DNA of 64,000 nt from NCBI GenBank assembly GCA_021399445.1, contig JAJTUQ010000005.1:1860001-1924000 (forward strand). Direction: 5' to 3'. Each line of letters begins with the position of its first letter. Position 1 is the first letter of the stretch. This DNA is from Xylogone sp. PMI_703 (taxonomy: Eukaryota > Ascomycota > Leotiomycetes). Both the position numbers and the translations under genes were made by a program. Under the pieces are notes generated by a model, which was not told the DNA's origin, made no database searches, and saw only the letters and a program-made list of their open reading frames with translations. Below are positions 1 to 10,158 of the stretch, one piece after another.

Positions 1-2135
1 CGAGCAGCTTTTGAGACGACCCTGAGATGGTTAATCCCGGGCAAAATCTTTCCTCCAGTATACTCTTGCTCTATATCCTGATGATAGTCAGGATTCTGCT
101 CATGTTCAGACTCTGAATCTGAATCAAATTCAGAATCAAGATCGGACTCGGAGGAGGATTCGGTGCCATTCTCAGACTGCGAATCGCTTTCAGAGCTGGT
201 GTCAATGCTCAAATTGCCATTTGTATCTCTGCTGACTTCTGGCATATCTTTGAGGAGAACTGGGAGGCTGTTGTCTACATCTCCGGGCATTGTCCTCCGA
301 AGGAGCCAATTTGTGACTTCCGGCAGCAGCTCAGATCGGTATCCCTCTGGATCGGAAAAGTAGTCTGGAGCTCTACCGTCTCTAAGGTACGAGTCAATGA
401 CCTTGACAATAGCATATCCGCAACTCCACCCATCGGATGGTCCAAACTGGAGGAGGTTGATTGTCCCTGTCCAGCCCAAGTTGAATGCATTGCTGAGGGC
501 GCTCATCAGGTTGGTGGCTGCCTCTGTGTCGCTTAATCCAGCCATACTATCAAAGACCGTGACCAGCCCGCTCCGTCTCTCAAAGTCCACCAGTTGCCAG
601 TGATTGCCGCCTACATGTAAAGCTATCAGCGTCCTTTGACCTGCTTTTAATGCGGGTATTAAGCATGTGGCCCGCTCCTTGGGATTAAAATGAAGGAAGT
701 GGGGGGAACAAAGTGCCCCAGCTATGCCAATATCTCTTAATTCTGGCTCAACGAGGTGATGACCTGAGTGTTCTATCATCATACACAAGATTGCCCGAAG
801 CGTATCGTCATCGAGCCAGGTGCAGTCTCCCGTCATTAGTTCAATGACGTGCTCTACAGTAGGCAACATCGATGTGACCCATTCTTTGTCTGTGAGATCA
901 CTGTCATAGACCTTGATGCTTTCTACTGTATTATCTTGAGAGCTGCTTGGTATGTCAGTCTCGATTTCAATTCCATGGGGGGAGGAGGGAGAGGGGCAGG
1001 TTGAATTGGCACTTGTCTCCGGCGCTGGGACTCGCGTGAGCTCTTCTATTGCTGTAATTATCGGTTCGTCCTCCAGCTCAATAGGTGCTATCACGTCCGT
1101 CTCGTGGCTTGATTCAACTGCCTCTTCTGGAGCGGGCATGGTCTCAGTGGCGGGTTCGTTCGAGACTTCATTTATCATAGCGGGATCGGACTCGTTACCT
1201 GCAGAAGCATCAGCAGACTCATTATCAATAGCAGGTTCAGGGTTGATCTCATGTGTAGTATGAGTCTCATGTGGAGGTGAGGAAGGTGAGGAGGGTTCAT
1301 GCGTGGCTTCATTAGCTAGCTGATACGCATTGTCTATTATATGTTTATCGGCATCAACTGTGGATACCGTTTTAGCGGTTGGTAGACCGCTATTAGTTGT
1401 AGAAGTCCTTCCTTGAGGCCTCGTGGGAATATCACGCCTGGTATCCCGGCGGTTGCACTCATTGTAGTATCGGCCGTAGTCCTGTCGTGAGTATTGTTGT
1501 GGACTGGGCCAATCATCTTGATAATAGGGACGCCTTTGTGAATAGTATCCGTCATCTTGGCGGGGCCCTTCTCGCGGCCATGAATGTCGAGGACGAGAAT
1601 ATGAGTCATATTGCTCATCTCGCAGCGGGTATTGACGAGGAGATGAATATCTGTGAGCATATTCATCTCGGTGGTAGTCCTGCGGGCGGCAACGTTCATA
1701 TTGTTCGTCTCGAGGCCGCTTCTGCTCTCGGTATTCTTCATACCTGCGATTCTCCTCTCCGTCCTGGCGGTGTCCGTGCTCTTGACGGTATTGACTTGGC
1801 CGGTATGAATGCTCTGAGCTTTGGCGAGGCGACCGCGAACGGGGAGCTGATGACGGTCCCTGGCTGCATGGTGGTTGCGGTTGGGCTTTGATTGAAAGTA
1901 AGTTGTCATATCGTAGACCTTTTGCCAATCTTCTTTCTAGCTCCTCCCTTAGGTATTTTCTATGAGCAGCATCCTTGCCCCGTTTTAAGAGATACTCCAC
2001 ACCGTCAACTTTGTGTATATGGCCCTGTCTCACCTTCTTTTGCTATACGAGTGTTAGTTGAAGTAAAATATACTAGAATGGATAGCAGCTTACCTTGCCT
2101 ACATTCGTAGTAGGGCCACTCTCTTGATTCTCCAT
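1..2135 (-). CDS. Ulp1/SENP-like cysteine protease (C48-type), partial at the window edge
   Basis: The reading frame starts at the ATG at 2135. Exon 1 is 2094-2135 and exon 2 runs from 2042 through the left edge. The intron 2043-2093 has a GTAAGC donor, a CTAAC branch and a TAG acceptor. At least 694 residues are visible. The N-terminal part is basic (DAAHRKYLREELERR), followed by a long Arg/Tyr/Gln/Asp-rich low-complexity region and an acidic Pro/Ser/Glu stretch. The catalytic domain then shows CTWLDDDTLRAIL, GGNHWQLVDF (His, about 600), VTVFDSMAG (Asp, about 550), LLQFGPSDGW (oxyanion Gln) and SCGYAIV (Cys, about 420). This His-Asp-Gln-Cys order is that of Ulp1/SENP deSUMOylases and of the related proteases found in several transposon classes. 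A Ser/Glu/Asp-rich tail continues to the edge. Its 5' flank shares an element with the helicase gene at 12-15 kb. The natural substrate is unknown. The family call is firm; whether it is a host or a mobile-element gene is inference. Confidence 0.8.
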
Positions 2136-2560
2136 CTTTAAATATTGAATGCGCTTTATGTACGCAATCTACCTACCTCAAGTAGCACTCACCGTAATTC
2201 ACAATCTAGATGTGATACGCAATCTACCTACCTCAAGTAACACTCACCGTAATTCACAATCTAGATGTGATACGCAGTCTAGATTTGCTACTCGACCTAT
2301 GTCTGATACGCAACCTAGATTCGATGCTCAATCCAGGTTCAACACGCAGTAATACTCAATCCACGTCAGAGATACGCAATCTAATAGTGGGAAAATGTCA
2401 GGTTCAAGATATACACCAAGAACAGACTATGAGACAAATTAATTCCTTAATTGTGTCTGAAGAGTAAAAAAAGAAAGAAACGAGAGGTTTGTGGGAGCCA
2501 AAATTCTAGCACGTGCTCGGCCCCCGCCGGCGGCCTCCATGCAAGATGTCCAATGACCTA
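2136..2560. repeat. 5' flank of the protease gene with 55-bp tandem duplication and shared element
   Basis: Two nearly identical 55-bp units (2161-2215 and 2216-2270, one mismatch) begin TACGCAATCTACC, and a third partial unit starts at 2271. Further on are repeated GATACGCAA and TACTCAAT words, then a roughly 33-bp element (2396-2428) beginning TGTCAGGTTCAAG. The same element recurs at 15706-15738 upstream of the helicase gene and, inverted, at 2786-2817. A GC-rich patch around 2510-2540 follows. No gene is seen here apart from the protease promoter. Confidence 0.75.
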
Positions 2561-2767
2561 TCTACTTTCAATGTCCCTCGAATAGATGTTCAATCATCTA
2601 CTCTCAATGTTCCCGGAATAGATGTTCAATCATCTACTCTCAATGTTCCCGGAATAGATGTTCAATCATCTACTCTCAATGTTCCCGGCATAGATGTTCA
2701 ATCATCTACTCTCAATGTTCCCGGCATAGATGTTCAATCATCTACTCTCAATGTTCCCGGAATAGAT
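2561..2767. repeat. 36-bp minisatellite, nearly six copies
   Basis: Units start at 2561, 2597, 2633, 2669, 2705 and 2741; the last is cut short. Each unit contains TCTACTCTCAATGTTCCC followed by a GATGTTCAATCA end. The second to fifth units differ only at an A/C position, so the array is young. Because 36 is divisible by three, one plus-strand frame stays open across the array (repeat IDVQSSTLNVPG), but nothing suggests it is translated. Confidence 0.85.
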
Positions 2768-2785
2768 CACTCATAGACCTTGACA

Positions 2786-2817
2786 TTCTGTTCTTGGTGT
2801 ATATCTTGAACGAGACA
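2786..2817 (-). repeat. Inverted copy of the shared TGTC...GTTCAAG element
   Basis: Read on the minus strand this gives TGTCTCGTTCAAGATATAC and continues through CACCAAGAACAG, matching 2396-2428 with two or three differences. The two copies face each other about 360 bp apart and enclose the minisatellite. This is the layout of terminal inverted repeats of a small non-autonomous element, but I found no convincing target-site duplication. Confidence 0.7.
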
Positions 2818-3324
2818 CTTTCCTATTGATACCCTGTCACATTGAATGTATTGCTAATAGAAGAGGTTGGTAGGAGCAAAATATGATTGTTAAAAATTTA
2901 AGATCCTACCGACGTTCAAATAGATACTGACAGTATCTATCGGCCGAAAGGGCTCTATCCACCCCGTTATCATGCTCTCTCCTAGGTAACGACACAGAAG
3001 GAACCGATGAAGATTATACTTATAAGAGACAATATGGGATGCCGTTACATAATACTTTAGAGAGGATTTTATATACGTATGTGTATATAAAAGAAAATAA
3101 AGCAAAGGTGCGGCATATTTACGCTTTCAACTCACCGTGAATTCACACTAACCGCACGATGATCGAAAAGAAAGTGAGAGATGAATACAAATATGTATTT
3201 ATAGAAAGATGAGAGATCCATTTAGTATAAATGGTTTTCGTACTAAACGGAGACTTACCATTAGTCCGTGAGTACTATTATCATAACAGAAACATATTGT
3301 TGACTCAAGCATTGAGTTACCAGG
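2818..3324. other. AT-rich stretch without a recognisable gene
   Basis: The sequence is AT-rich and broken by stops in all frames. I see no motif or conserved reading frame in it. Confidence 0.5.
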
Positions 3325-4534
3325 ATGACTTCACAAGCCGCCCCTACCGCCAGCAAGCCATATCTGCAAGCCAACCCGAAACACGACCTCAAAACGGTAA
3401 TAAGTATGCTGTGTCTCTCCAAGAATAACTCAGTCAGGGCGGCTTGTCTTCAACGACTAACGAATCACTGACCTGGCTAGCTAGAATATCGAAGGTACTA
3501 TTGAATGATTAGGGAGTTCCAATATAATTGGCAGTTTCTACCAGCTGACGGTGAACACTATTCCAAATGTGCAGTCTCGGACCTTGATTTGGATTACTCC
3601 ACCTCGAATACAACTGTGTTGAGTCACATACCGCGGTCCTGCTCAGAATGCATTTGTGCATACAGACAGTCAATCTCTACTCTAAATGTTAGGACTGGCA
3701 GAGTGTGGATACAATATTTCAAGAGCACAGCTCTCACGGTGTTGTTGCACTAAGCTGTTACATATTGTCGATAATATTGATAGGCAAGTCTTCTTTCTTG
3801 ACGAAAATGTGTCCATCAGATGGATGTATAATAGGACCAGATAATATTGTAGGTTCAGATTGATTTCCAGTGCAATGTTAAGACGTCCAACTTGGCGCTA
3901 AAATGTCTAGCTCTGACTAGCCAATCGATTATTCTTTCCTTGGCGGTACTGGACCTTGCACATCTTCTTGGAGTGCCTAGTTTATGTTTCAAGAACCGCC
4001 TTTGATTAAACTCTTTCGAGGATCTGGATATATCACACGCCGACCAGACTAACTGAATTATCGATTTTATCGAAAGCCATGTCATGGAGACGCCGATTGA
4101 TGGAGGCTTAGCACAACCCCCGAGTCTTAACGACGGTCTCTTTGCCTGAGACTTTAATTATTCTTTGGTTGGCAGGTTCTCGTCCAGCTAAAGCCAACCT
4201 ACCATCCCAGAGAGGCATCTATTCTTTGGTAATAATGTTACCACACCTATCAGCCATACTCGTCGTTGACACAGATTTGACGACGGACTTGTTCATAGTG
4301 CAACCAGAAACTGAGATATATAGATCTGGTGACATGAGGTTATCTCTCACTACAGCGATAGACCCGAGCTCTCATGGGGGCGCTTCAGATATAGGACACC
4401 ATCAGTGTTCGGAATCGCATGTTGAAGAGAGTATCCACGAGGCAATCCAGAAGGTGGCCAGTAACTTCGACGGGCTATGTCTCGACTGTATCGACAAATT
4501 AAAGACAGGGGACATAGATAGTGACTATTAGCGT
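3325..4534 (+). pseudogene. Decayed gene, possibly a BTB/POZ-type fungal protein
   Basis: An apparent first exon (3325-3396) reads MTSQAAPTASKPYLQANP and ends at a GT donor. A CTAG acceptor at 3484 restores frame (LKT then NIEGTIE), after which a TGA follows at once. The next plausible coding traces are about 1 kb further on. A 129-residue open stretch (4142-4531) ends in FDGLCLDCIDKLKTGDIDSDY followed by TAG, where related fungal proteins as I recall them have a Trp codon. A TGG to TAG change fits C-to-T (RIP-type) decay. The intervening part does not read as a continuous protein. The BTB assignment rests on remembered resemblance of the ends and is weak; a decayed gene of some kind is more secure. 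Confidence 0.3.
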
Positions 4535-5520
4535 CCTCTTCTTAGAGATTTGCTTACTTTCTGGCCAGTGGGTGTTCCCATGGGAAGAGAAAGTTATCTC
4601 AATATAGCGATACCATGCAATAAGAGCAGATAGCATTAATCTGCAAAGCCATGTTCGGCTAAGTATCACCGTGGCAACTCGTTTGTGCACAACGGGCCTT
4701 CCTAGTACACAAGTCACAATTTGTGGACACGAAATCAGCTTGCGCTTCTTTTATCATTAGATTGGTGCAGAAAGCTTTAAGGCCAGTTAGAATATTTTTA
4801 CGATTGGAGTAAACCTTGGAACAAACACGAGATTCGAGCTTAATGACATTTTTATTCATGGAACGATGAGAAACTGGGATGTACGGATTTCGAGGAGTTT
4901 GAGGCAGCAGTAAAACAATCGCTTTACATCCGGTGAGCAATGCAAGGTAACCTATTGGAAAGTATGCTGACTCCTTTCGCAGAAGAGGTCTAAGTAAACC
5001 GGCTGCTGAATTCAAGTTTTAGTCCAAAGACGACCCACTGAAGAGATTAATGGAGTACGAGTTTCAATGCGAGGAGACCAGGAGACAACAGGTCGTTGTT
5101 GACCATGAGCGAGTAATTTTCATCGAATCTTCACATGATTAGGTCTTACTCCTTTCATGGACCATATTGACGCAGAAAACGTCGAGGCTAGGGCGAATTG
5201 AGGCAACAAGATCTATAAAGAGGTTGACTGGATGCTTCAAGCACCTCTCCCTTCCACCCTTTGAGTCGATTCAACCGTCAGTACACTAGGTTGATACACT
5301 CACAATCTTTATTCGTTGTAGGCACGATTGGGCTGAATCTTCACGTTGCATGCGAGAGATATTTCACCCTTGCGAGCGCCGTCTTACGAGCCAGCAACTT
5401 TCCGTTACGCTAAAACTTGTTAACAAGACAACCAGACGCGTTGATCGTACTACCACATGCCTTCCTTATCCGTCACCATATAGGCACTTCCTATTTCCAT
5501 TTAATCGGAAGTGGGTGCCA
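4535..5520. other. AT-rich desert with no supported gene
   Basis: Only short unrelated open frames occur on either strand. I see no motif, no splice-consistent exon chain and no RNA gene. Confidence 0.45.
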
Positions 5521-5600
5521 CACAACCATTCTGTTTTAATCATCGGAGAGAAAAGCTTATACTTTGCCACTGACTAGGCTTTCACACCTACTCTACCGAG
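5521..5600 (+). pseudogene. Relic of the dispersed family intact-looking at 16653
   Basis: The plus strand reads IIGEKSLYFATD, stop, AFTPTLPR. This matches LAIGEKTLYFASDWAFKPLG in the 16653 frame, with the Trp codon converted to TAG. It is a fragment with no start or downstream exon that I can follow. Confidence 0.55.
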
Positions 5601-6289
5601 AATATCAAGACGAATAAAGCGTGGCCTGCCTAGAATCAATAATAAGCAACTCCAGAGCACATTTAAGCGCCGTGGTTCTTTCACGACTAACTGGCCGCTA
5701 ACGGCAATCAAGGTCTTCACCCATGCCTTATCACCAATCCTGCTCTCAACATCACAACCATAACCACAAGCCAACTTCATCAACCTCAGTTTCATATATA
5801 TATATATTTTTGAAGAAGCTGAATAACAATACGTCGACTATTATAGCTTCAAGTGGACTAGATATGGGTTCCGTGTATCAGCTGCAAGAAGTTTCGACTC
5901 TGCTATCCATTCATCGACAGCGGATCCTACAAAAGGTCATACTATCCCTATCATGGTAGAGAACTCCAGAATACATATGGGAAAGACAAGGCGATAACAG
6001 CTCTATCGACAACAGCAACCTAGAACAATAATATCTACCTTAGTCATCATCAAACACCCGCGCTCGACAGAGACAGGATCGAAATGCAAAGTCACAGACA
6101 CTGGACAATGATCTCTGGATCTCACTTATTGACATCTGGGATACAATACTTGGCGAAAAGTTTGTCCTTATTCCTGATACCGCTTAGGTCAATACACTTA
6201 GCTCAATGATGAAACAAACCCACTCCAATTCAATACAGCTCAATCTTCGCAATTTTACCTTGTACGGTATCTCTCGGCTGCTATTCGTC
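5601..6289. other. AT-rich spacer between family relics
   Basis: The stretch contains a short TA dinucleotide run (about 5794-5807) and otherwise degenerate AT-rich sequence. No gene is seen. Confidence 0.4.
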
Positions 6290-6400
6290 ATCACATAACA
6301 AGTATTTGTCACTATGTCATAATGCATTTCGACGGTGTACAAGAAAAGCAATGACAGCCCTGTCTTGGGAGCCAATACCGCCCAGTTGCGATCTCGAATC
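6290..6400 (+). pseudogene. Relic of the dispersed family (5' part)
   Basis: GACAGCCCTGTCTTGGGAGC and the following CCAATACCGCCCAGTTGCGA closely match 16690-16730, where the frame reads DSPVLEANTAQLR. The sequence just upstream (TCACATAACAAGTATTTGTC) matches the start region of the 16653 gene. Frame and start codon are lost. Confidence 0.55.
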
Positions 6401-7039
6401 TACTCTCCTTTCTTCACTATATCATATAAAATCACTCGAACATAACTCGAAGGTCCTCAGATGGAATTTACAGGAAGTATGCAGCTCAGCAGAAATCAAA
6501 CAGAAAGAAAACGTGGTTGGCAAGAGCTCAGCGAGGAATATCTTCAGTTCTCACTTTATAAAGAGAACAAAGGAACAATGAAGTAGCCTCATTCTCTACG
6601 CGGCTTTGAAAATTAAACCGAGAAGATTTTACCTTTGCAGGAATCGACTTTAACATTATCCTTTTCACTATGATCTATGATATACTTCAGCACGCCATAA
6701 GATCATATTTGGCTTTCGCGGTCGTTATTCTATAAATAAAAACACTTTTTGGTACACGCTCTAGTACCAAAATTATCTCTCGTCAAGCCACGAAGAAAGT
6801 TTCCGTCTCTCTCGTTGCTCGAAAAGTACGACCGTCTTCTTTCACATACAAGATTGATCCTCTCCACGGAACTGTGCTCACAAAGCTACTGCTCCGAGTC
6901 CATTTGCTCCACAGCAGCAGCAGCACCAGAACCACAGCCAAAGGACGAGGCCCTAAAGCCTATATTCACGTACACTAATCCTTTTCACTAATTGGCTGTA
7001 TCTTCTTCGCAGAATCGTACTCTTAAAGCCACTACTTAG
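6401..7039. other. AT-rich region with a short CAG run, no supported gene
   Basis: A short CAG-repeat tract lies near 6915. A moderately open plus-strand stretch (6749-6991) has no recognisable motif and no good context. I do not call a gene. Confidence 0.35.
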
Positions 7040-7044
7040 AGCTT

Positions 7045-7160
7045 ATTCACTCCGCCAGCTCAACCTCCTACTGCCACATATCCTATTCAAATCTTGAAGA
7101 ATTCACTCTGCCAGCTCAACTTCGTCTTACTACCCATCCCATTCAAATCTTGAAGAATCC
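7045..7160. repeat. Direct tandem duplication, period about 57-58 bp
   Basis: TTCACTC(C/T)GCCAGCTCAAC followed by ATTCAAATCTTGAAGAA occurs twice in succession (from 7045 and from 7102). The copies are diverged. No coding role is apparent. Confidence 0.6.
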
Positions 7161-7451
7161 ACTCCAATCCACTCCTACAACAACAGACCACAAGCATAAT
7201 ATTTCTGGGTCAATTCGATAAGTTCTCCTGCAAAATCAAAGCTGATTGCATCTCAGACGTCGAGCTGTGACCGTCCAGCGCGTAAGCGTCTTTCGCCAGT
7301 ATGCAGAGACTCTTGCTAGGCTTAACCTCAAGCTACATGGTGCACGTCTCGGAGATTTCAAGTACGAAAAGCACAGCCGGTAGTACCACCATGGATCTTC
7401 TTACAACAGAAAAGGAATGAAAGCAGAGCTGTTTACTTAGAGGCAACCAGT

Positions 7452-7769
7452 CACCTTGCGGGACTGTCATTTCGAAAGCCGAGTCAGGGCTGGACGAGAG
7501 GCAACGAGTTGAACTGACCACAAAAAAATGCGCACATACCGACAAAGTATGGCTACATCAGATTTCTAGGGTCTTCCGGCATAGCCTCTTTCCTAAGGGT
7601 AACCAGTCCCACATCGCAGCCAGTGCACTGCAGTACCCCAGGTAACTTGAAATGAGGAGAGGACGTGTGAGGTGGTACGCAAGCTCAATGTCAACGCCAA
7701 ACTAGGGAACCTTGCGGGACTGTCATTTCGAAGCCGAGTCAGGGCGATGGGAAGCAACGAGTTGAACTG
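7452..7769. repeat. Pair of roughly 60-bp direct repeats
   Basis: 7452-7515 and 7709-7769 share CTTGCGGGACTGTCATTTCG, then AGCCGAGTCAGGGC, then GCAACGAGTTGAACTG. The copies lie about 256 bp apart. Part of the spacer (GTGTGAGGTGGTACG near 7666) resembles 10030-10050 (GTGTGGTGGTACGG), so these may be pieces of the same old element as the GC-rich island at 9.65-10.1 kb. Confidence 0.6.
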
Positions 7770-8139
7770 GCAACAAAAGTGGTTAGAGACACCATCAATC
7801 ATCTGCAGACTCACGGTTTTATCAATTGTGTTAGCCTTCAAGGACTAGAAGCTTTGATATTAATACAGATCAGGTCAAGAAACCCATCTTAAAGGGTGAT
7901 TTCCAAGGAGCTGGGTCTGGCGAACAGAAGAGATCGGATTCTCTTATATAAGTTTCATGAACCTTGTACAAGGCTGAGAGTCAGACGGTCCGTGCTTTCA
8001 AAAACTTACTTTACCATGGATACTATTGCATATCGATTGTGCTTGCTCTAATTCACTGTTTGCAAATTCTACAGCCAGGTCTTTCTTATTGCACCTTGCA
8101 CATTGTTTCTCAACTATTCTTTATCACATAATAGATACT
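7770..8139. other. Non-coding spacer, upstream part related to the 16.6-kb promoter
   Basis: From about 8060 the sequence (TTGCACCTTGCACATTG and on) aligns loosely with 16590-16640, upstream of the family member at 16653. This indicates that the duplicated units included promoter sequence. No gene is seen. Confidence 0.4.
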
Positions 8140-8330
8140 GTTACCCAGCACAAGCCAGTTCTTTCGGCGATATGGATAAACAGAGTCTCTTTCGGCGTAT
8201 CCTAAACATACCTTGACGGTGGGCAAAAACGACAACGATAGCACCGCCCAGTTGCGAGCTGCAACTTTGGTCATCGGAGAGAAAACATTTATACTTTACC
8301 GTCAGAGTCAAACTGTGATATCGTGATAAA
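8140..8330 (+). pseudogene. Relic of the dispersed family with its 5' flank
   Basis: CTTGACGGTGGGCAA, then ACCGCCCAGTTGCGAGCTGC, then TCATCGGAGAGAAAACATTT match successive parts of the 16653 frame (LTVGN, TAQLRA, IGEKT). An internal deletion relative to 16653 and frameshifts make it non-functional. Confidence 0.6.
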
Positions 8331-9015
8331 TACTCTAGAGTGTTATAAAGATGAGCTGAGAAACACTGTATATGCGCTCTATCTGTCAGAGCTCTGGTCA
8401 GAACATGTCCAGTATAGCTCTGTTTGCTCGGAGGGCTACTTGTTGGACGGAGAGTTTCAATGTTCAAATGGTTGCTAGTGATTCCTCCAAGAGGAAGTTT
8501 GAAAGCTCAGTCACAAACAAGCAAGAAAAGCAATGACGACCTTTCTTACCCACTGATGTCTCAATCCAATTCCACGATAACCACGTTCGTCATAATAAAC
8601 GTGCGATAGTCGCCTGTCCTAATTTAATAAACAATACCACGAGCAATTCTTCCCGATGTCTCTCCTATCTTGATTTCGCATCAAGCGCAATGGAAGTAAT
8701 TCCAATGATCCCGACAAGAAAGCTATATCGTTACAGAGCATTGACACACATAAGGAGTTATTTCCAAGCTTGAGGGCAGAATCAAGAGACTGCGGAAGAC
8801 AACATCCAAGTCTAACCCTAAGAAAGCGGCAGCTGACACCGGGAAGCTCCTAGAGTGGGAGAAACAGCCTGACTGGAGTGTTATGACTAATCTAAAACAA
8901 AGTCAAGGTCATTATTCTTACTATTCCAGAGGACTTCGTTCAGGAATATGACAATAGTTCCTGCTAGAATGTGTGTCAGAGCTGCGGCATGCTCGAGGCA
9001 TAAAATTCTAGATGC
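8331..9015. other. AT-rich spacer with no supported gene
   Basis: Only short unrelated open frames are present. A stretch near 8510-8545 (CAAGAAAAGCAATGACGACC) repeats part of the relic at 6340 and is probably another trace of the same family. Confidence 0.35.
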
Positions 9016-9195
9016 GCTTCTCTCGGCGTATCCTAATACGTCAAACGAGAGTGTATTGGCCTTTCGTCATCAAAACGGAGGCATTATATCTTGTCAGTTC
9101 ACTTTCATATCGCTTAACTTCATTCACTCCTAGCGGTGTGAAAGTGAACTGACGAGATATAAATTGGTACGTTATTCTCATCTCTCCACTTTCGC
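9016..9195 (+). pseudogene. Family relic ending at the conserved exon/intron border
   Basis: GAACTGACGAGATATAAATT followed by GGTACGTTATTCTC parallels GAACTGACAAAATGTAAATT followed by GGTATGTCATATTC at 16831-16862, that is, the end of exon 1 and its donor. TCGGCGTATCCTAA (9020s) also occurs in the relic at 8185. A near-perfect inverted repeat (9085-9107 and 9139-9161) is built from this same border sequence. Confidence 0.5.
9085..9161. repeat. 23-bp inverted repeat with 31-nt loop
   Basis: The left arm 9085-9107 (TATATCTTGTCAGTTCACTT...) and right arm 9139-9161 are complementary at 22 of 23 positions. A transcript would fold into a strong hairpin. The arms come from the family's exon-end sequence, so it probably arose by inverted duplication. 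Confidence 0.75.
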
Positions 9196-9640
9196 CGACG
9201 TATTATCCATTTGATAATAAGATATATGCTAATACTTAATGTAGACGGCCCAGCATGAAATGGCTTTGGGAGCCGCGCGTTGATAGCGCAAAGTGGAGTC
9301 GAGAAGACTTCATAAAGACGCAAGTTGCTAGGCGACTATGTGAGCAAACTTACAAAGTCCTGAAGAGGATGGATGCAGTGGGTATCACGGACTGTAATAT
9401 ACTATTCGACAAGGAACCTTGAATTATACCAAAAAGCTGACGAAATCCCCAAGTCGCCACTGTCCAAGGCGAGAAGGCTTCTTTAGAAGCTTACGACCTA
9501 GAGTATGCACAACACCAATATACTCAACTGTATCGATATAAACAATCGTTTATTTGCAGAATGATAATAGGTCAGTCACCAGAGGAGCAGCCCAGAGTGA
9601 GGAAGCACCAAAGAAGCGAGGCGGGAAAAGAAAGTTGATT
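9196..9640. other. AT-rich spacer with no supported gene
   Basis: No coding pattern, repeat or RNA gene is recognised. Confidence 0.4.
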
Positions 9641-10110
9641 TCAGCAAACCCCCCCGTGCGGGGTGTTAGGATAGCTTGGGAAGATGCCCAGTAGGAGAAC
9701 CGAAAAGGCACGTCTGTCTTGGGATCAGAAAATGGGAGTGTCCGTATTGCCTCGGTATGCACCCCACCAAACGCCCGAAAGGGTTAGTGGCAACGTGGCT
9801 TACGAGGCGGCTTCCAAATTGAGTGTTACCAGTAGAACGTGGAATGGCCTGTCGGTTTTCACTGACTGGAAACCTTGGGAGGACTGTAGTAGGCTCCCAG
9901 TACCCGTACTGGCAAAAGGACGGTCTCTCCTGCCAACCAACAACAGCAACCAGGTTGCTTAATGGCTCTCCCCTTCCTCTGGGACGGTAGGGCTTCTGCC
10001 AAAACGAAGTTTTTGAAGTGGGAGAGGATATGTGTGGTGGTACGGCAGCAGACTTTAACCCGATATGGAAAATTTTCATTCCGTCCTTCGTGGAATAATT
10101 GTCCGACAGG
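9641..10110. other. GC-richer island of unknown origin inside the AT-rich desert
   Basis: It begins with CAAACCCCCCCGTGCGGGGT and runs to about 10110. It is clearly richer in G+C than both flanks, and open frames occur on both strands (for example 9684-9962 plus and 9666-10079 minus). None shows a recognisable domain or splice structure. A piece (GTGTGGTGGTACGG) recurs in diverged form near 7666. It could be a younger insertion that has not decayed, such as part of a retroelement, or a sequence captured from elsewhere. Confidence 0.4.
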
Positions 10111-10158
10111 GAGGGGGGAAATCAAAAGCATTAACCAGGATATAAGTGTAATTAAGTC

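Noticed and set aside
1487..1891. Open plus-strand frame of 134 residues
   Set aside because: It is antisense to the low-complexity region of the Ulp1-like gene, whose frame is continuous and carries recognisable catalytic motifs.
2561..2776. Protein with 12-residue repeats encoded by the minisatellite
   Set aside because: The frame is open only because the 36-bp unit is divisible by three; there is no promoter, splice or homology evidence.
5723..5959. 78-residue ORF across the TA run
   Set aside because: Its composition is that of AT-rich noise interrupted by a microsatellite; it has no motif or context.
9666..10079. 137-residue minus-strand protein in the GC-richer island
   Set aside because: Equally long frames exist on the opposite strand, and no domain or typical codon pattern favours one.
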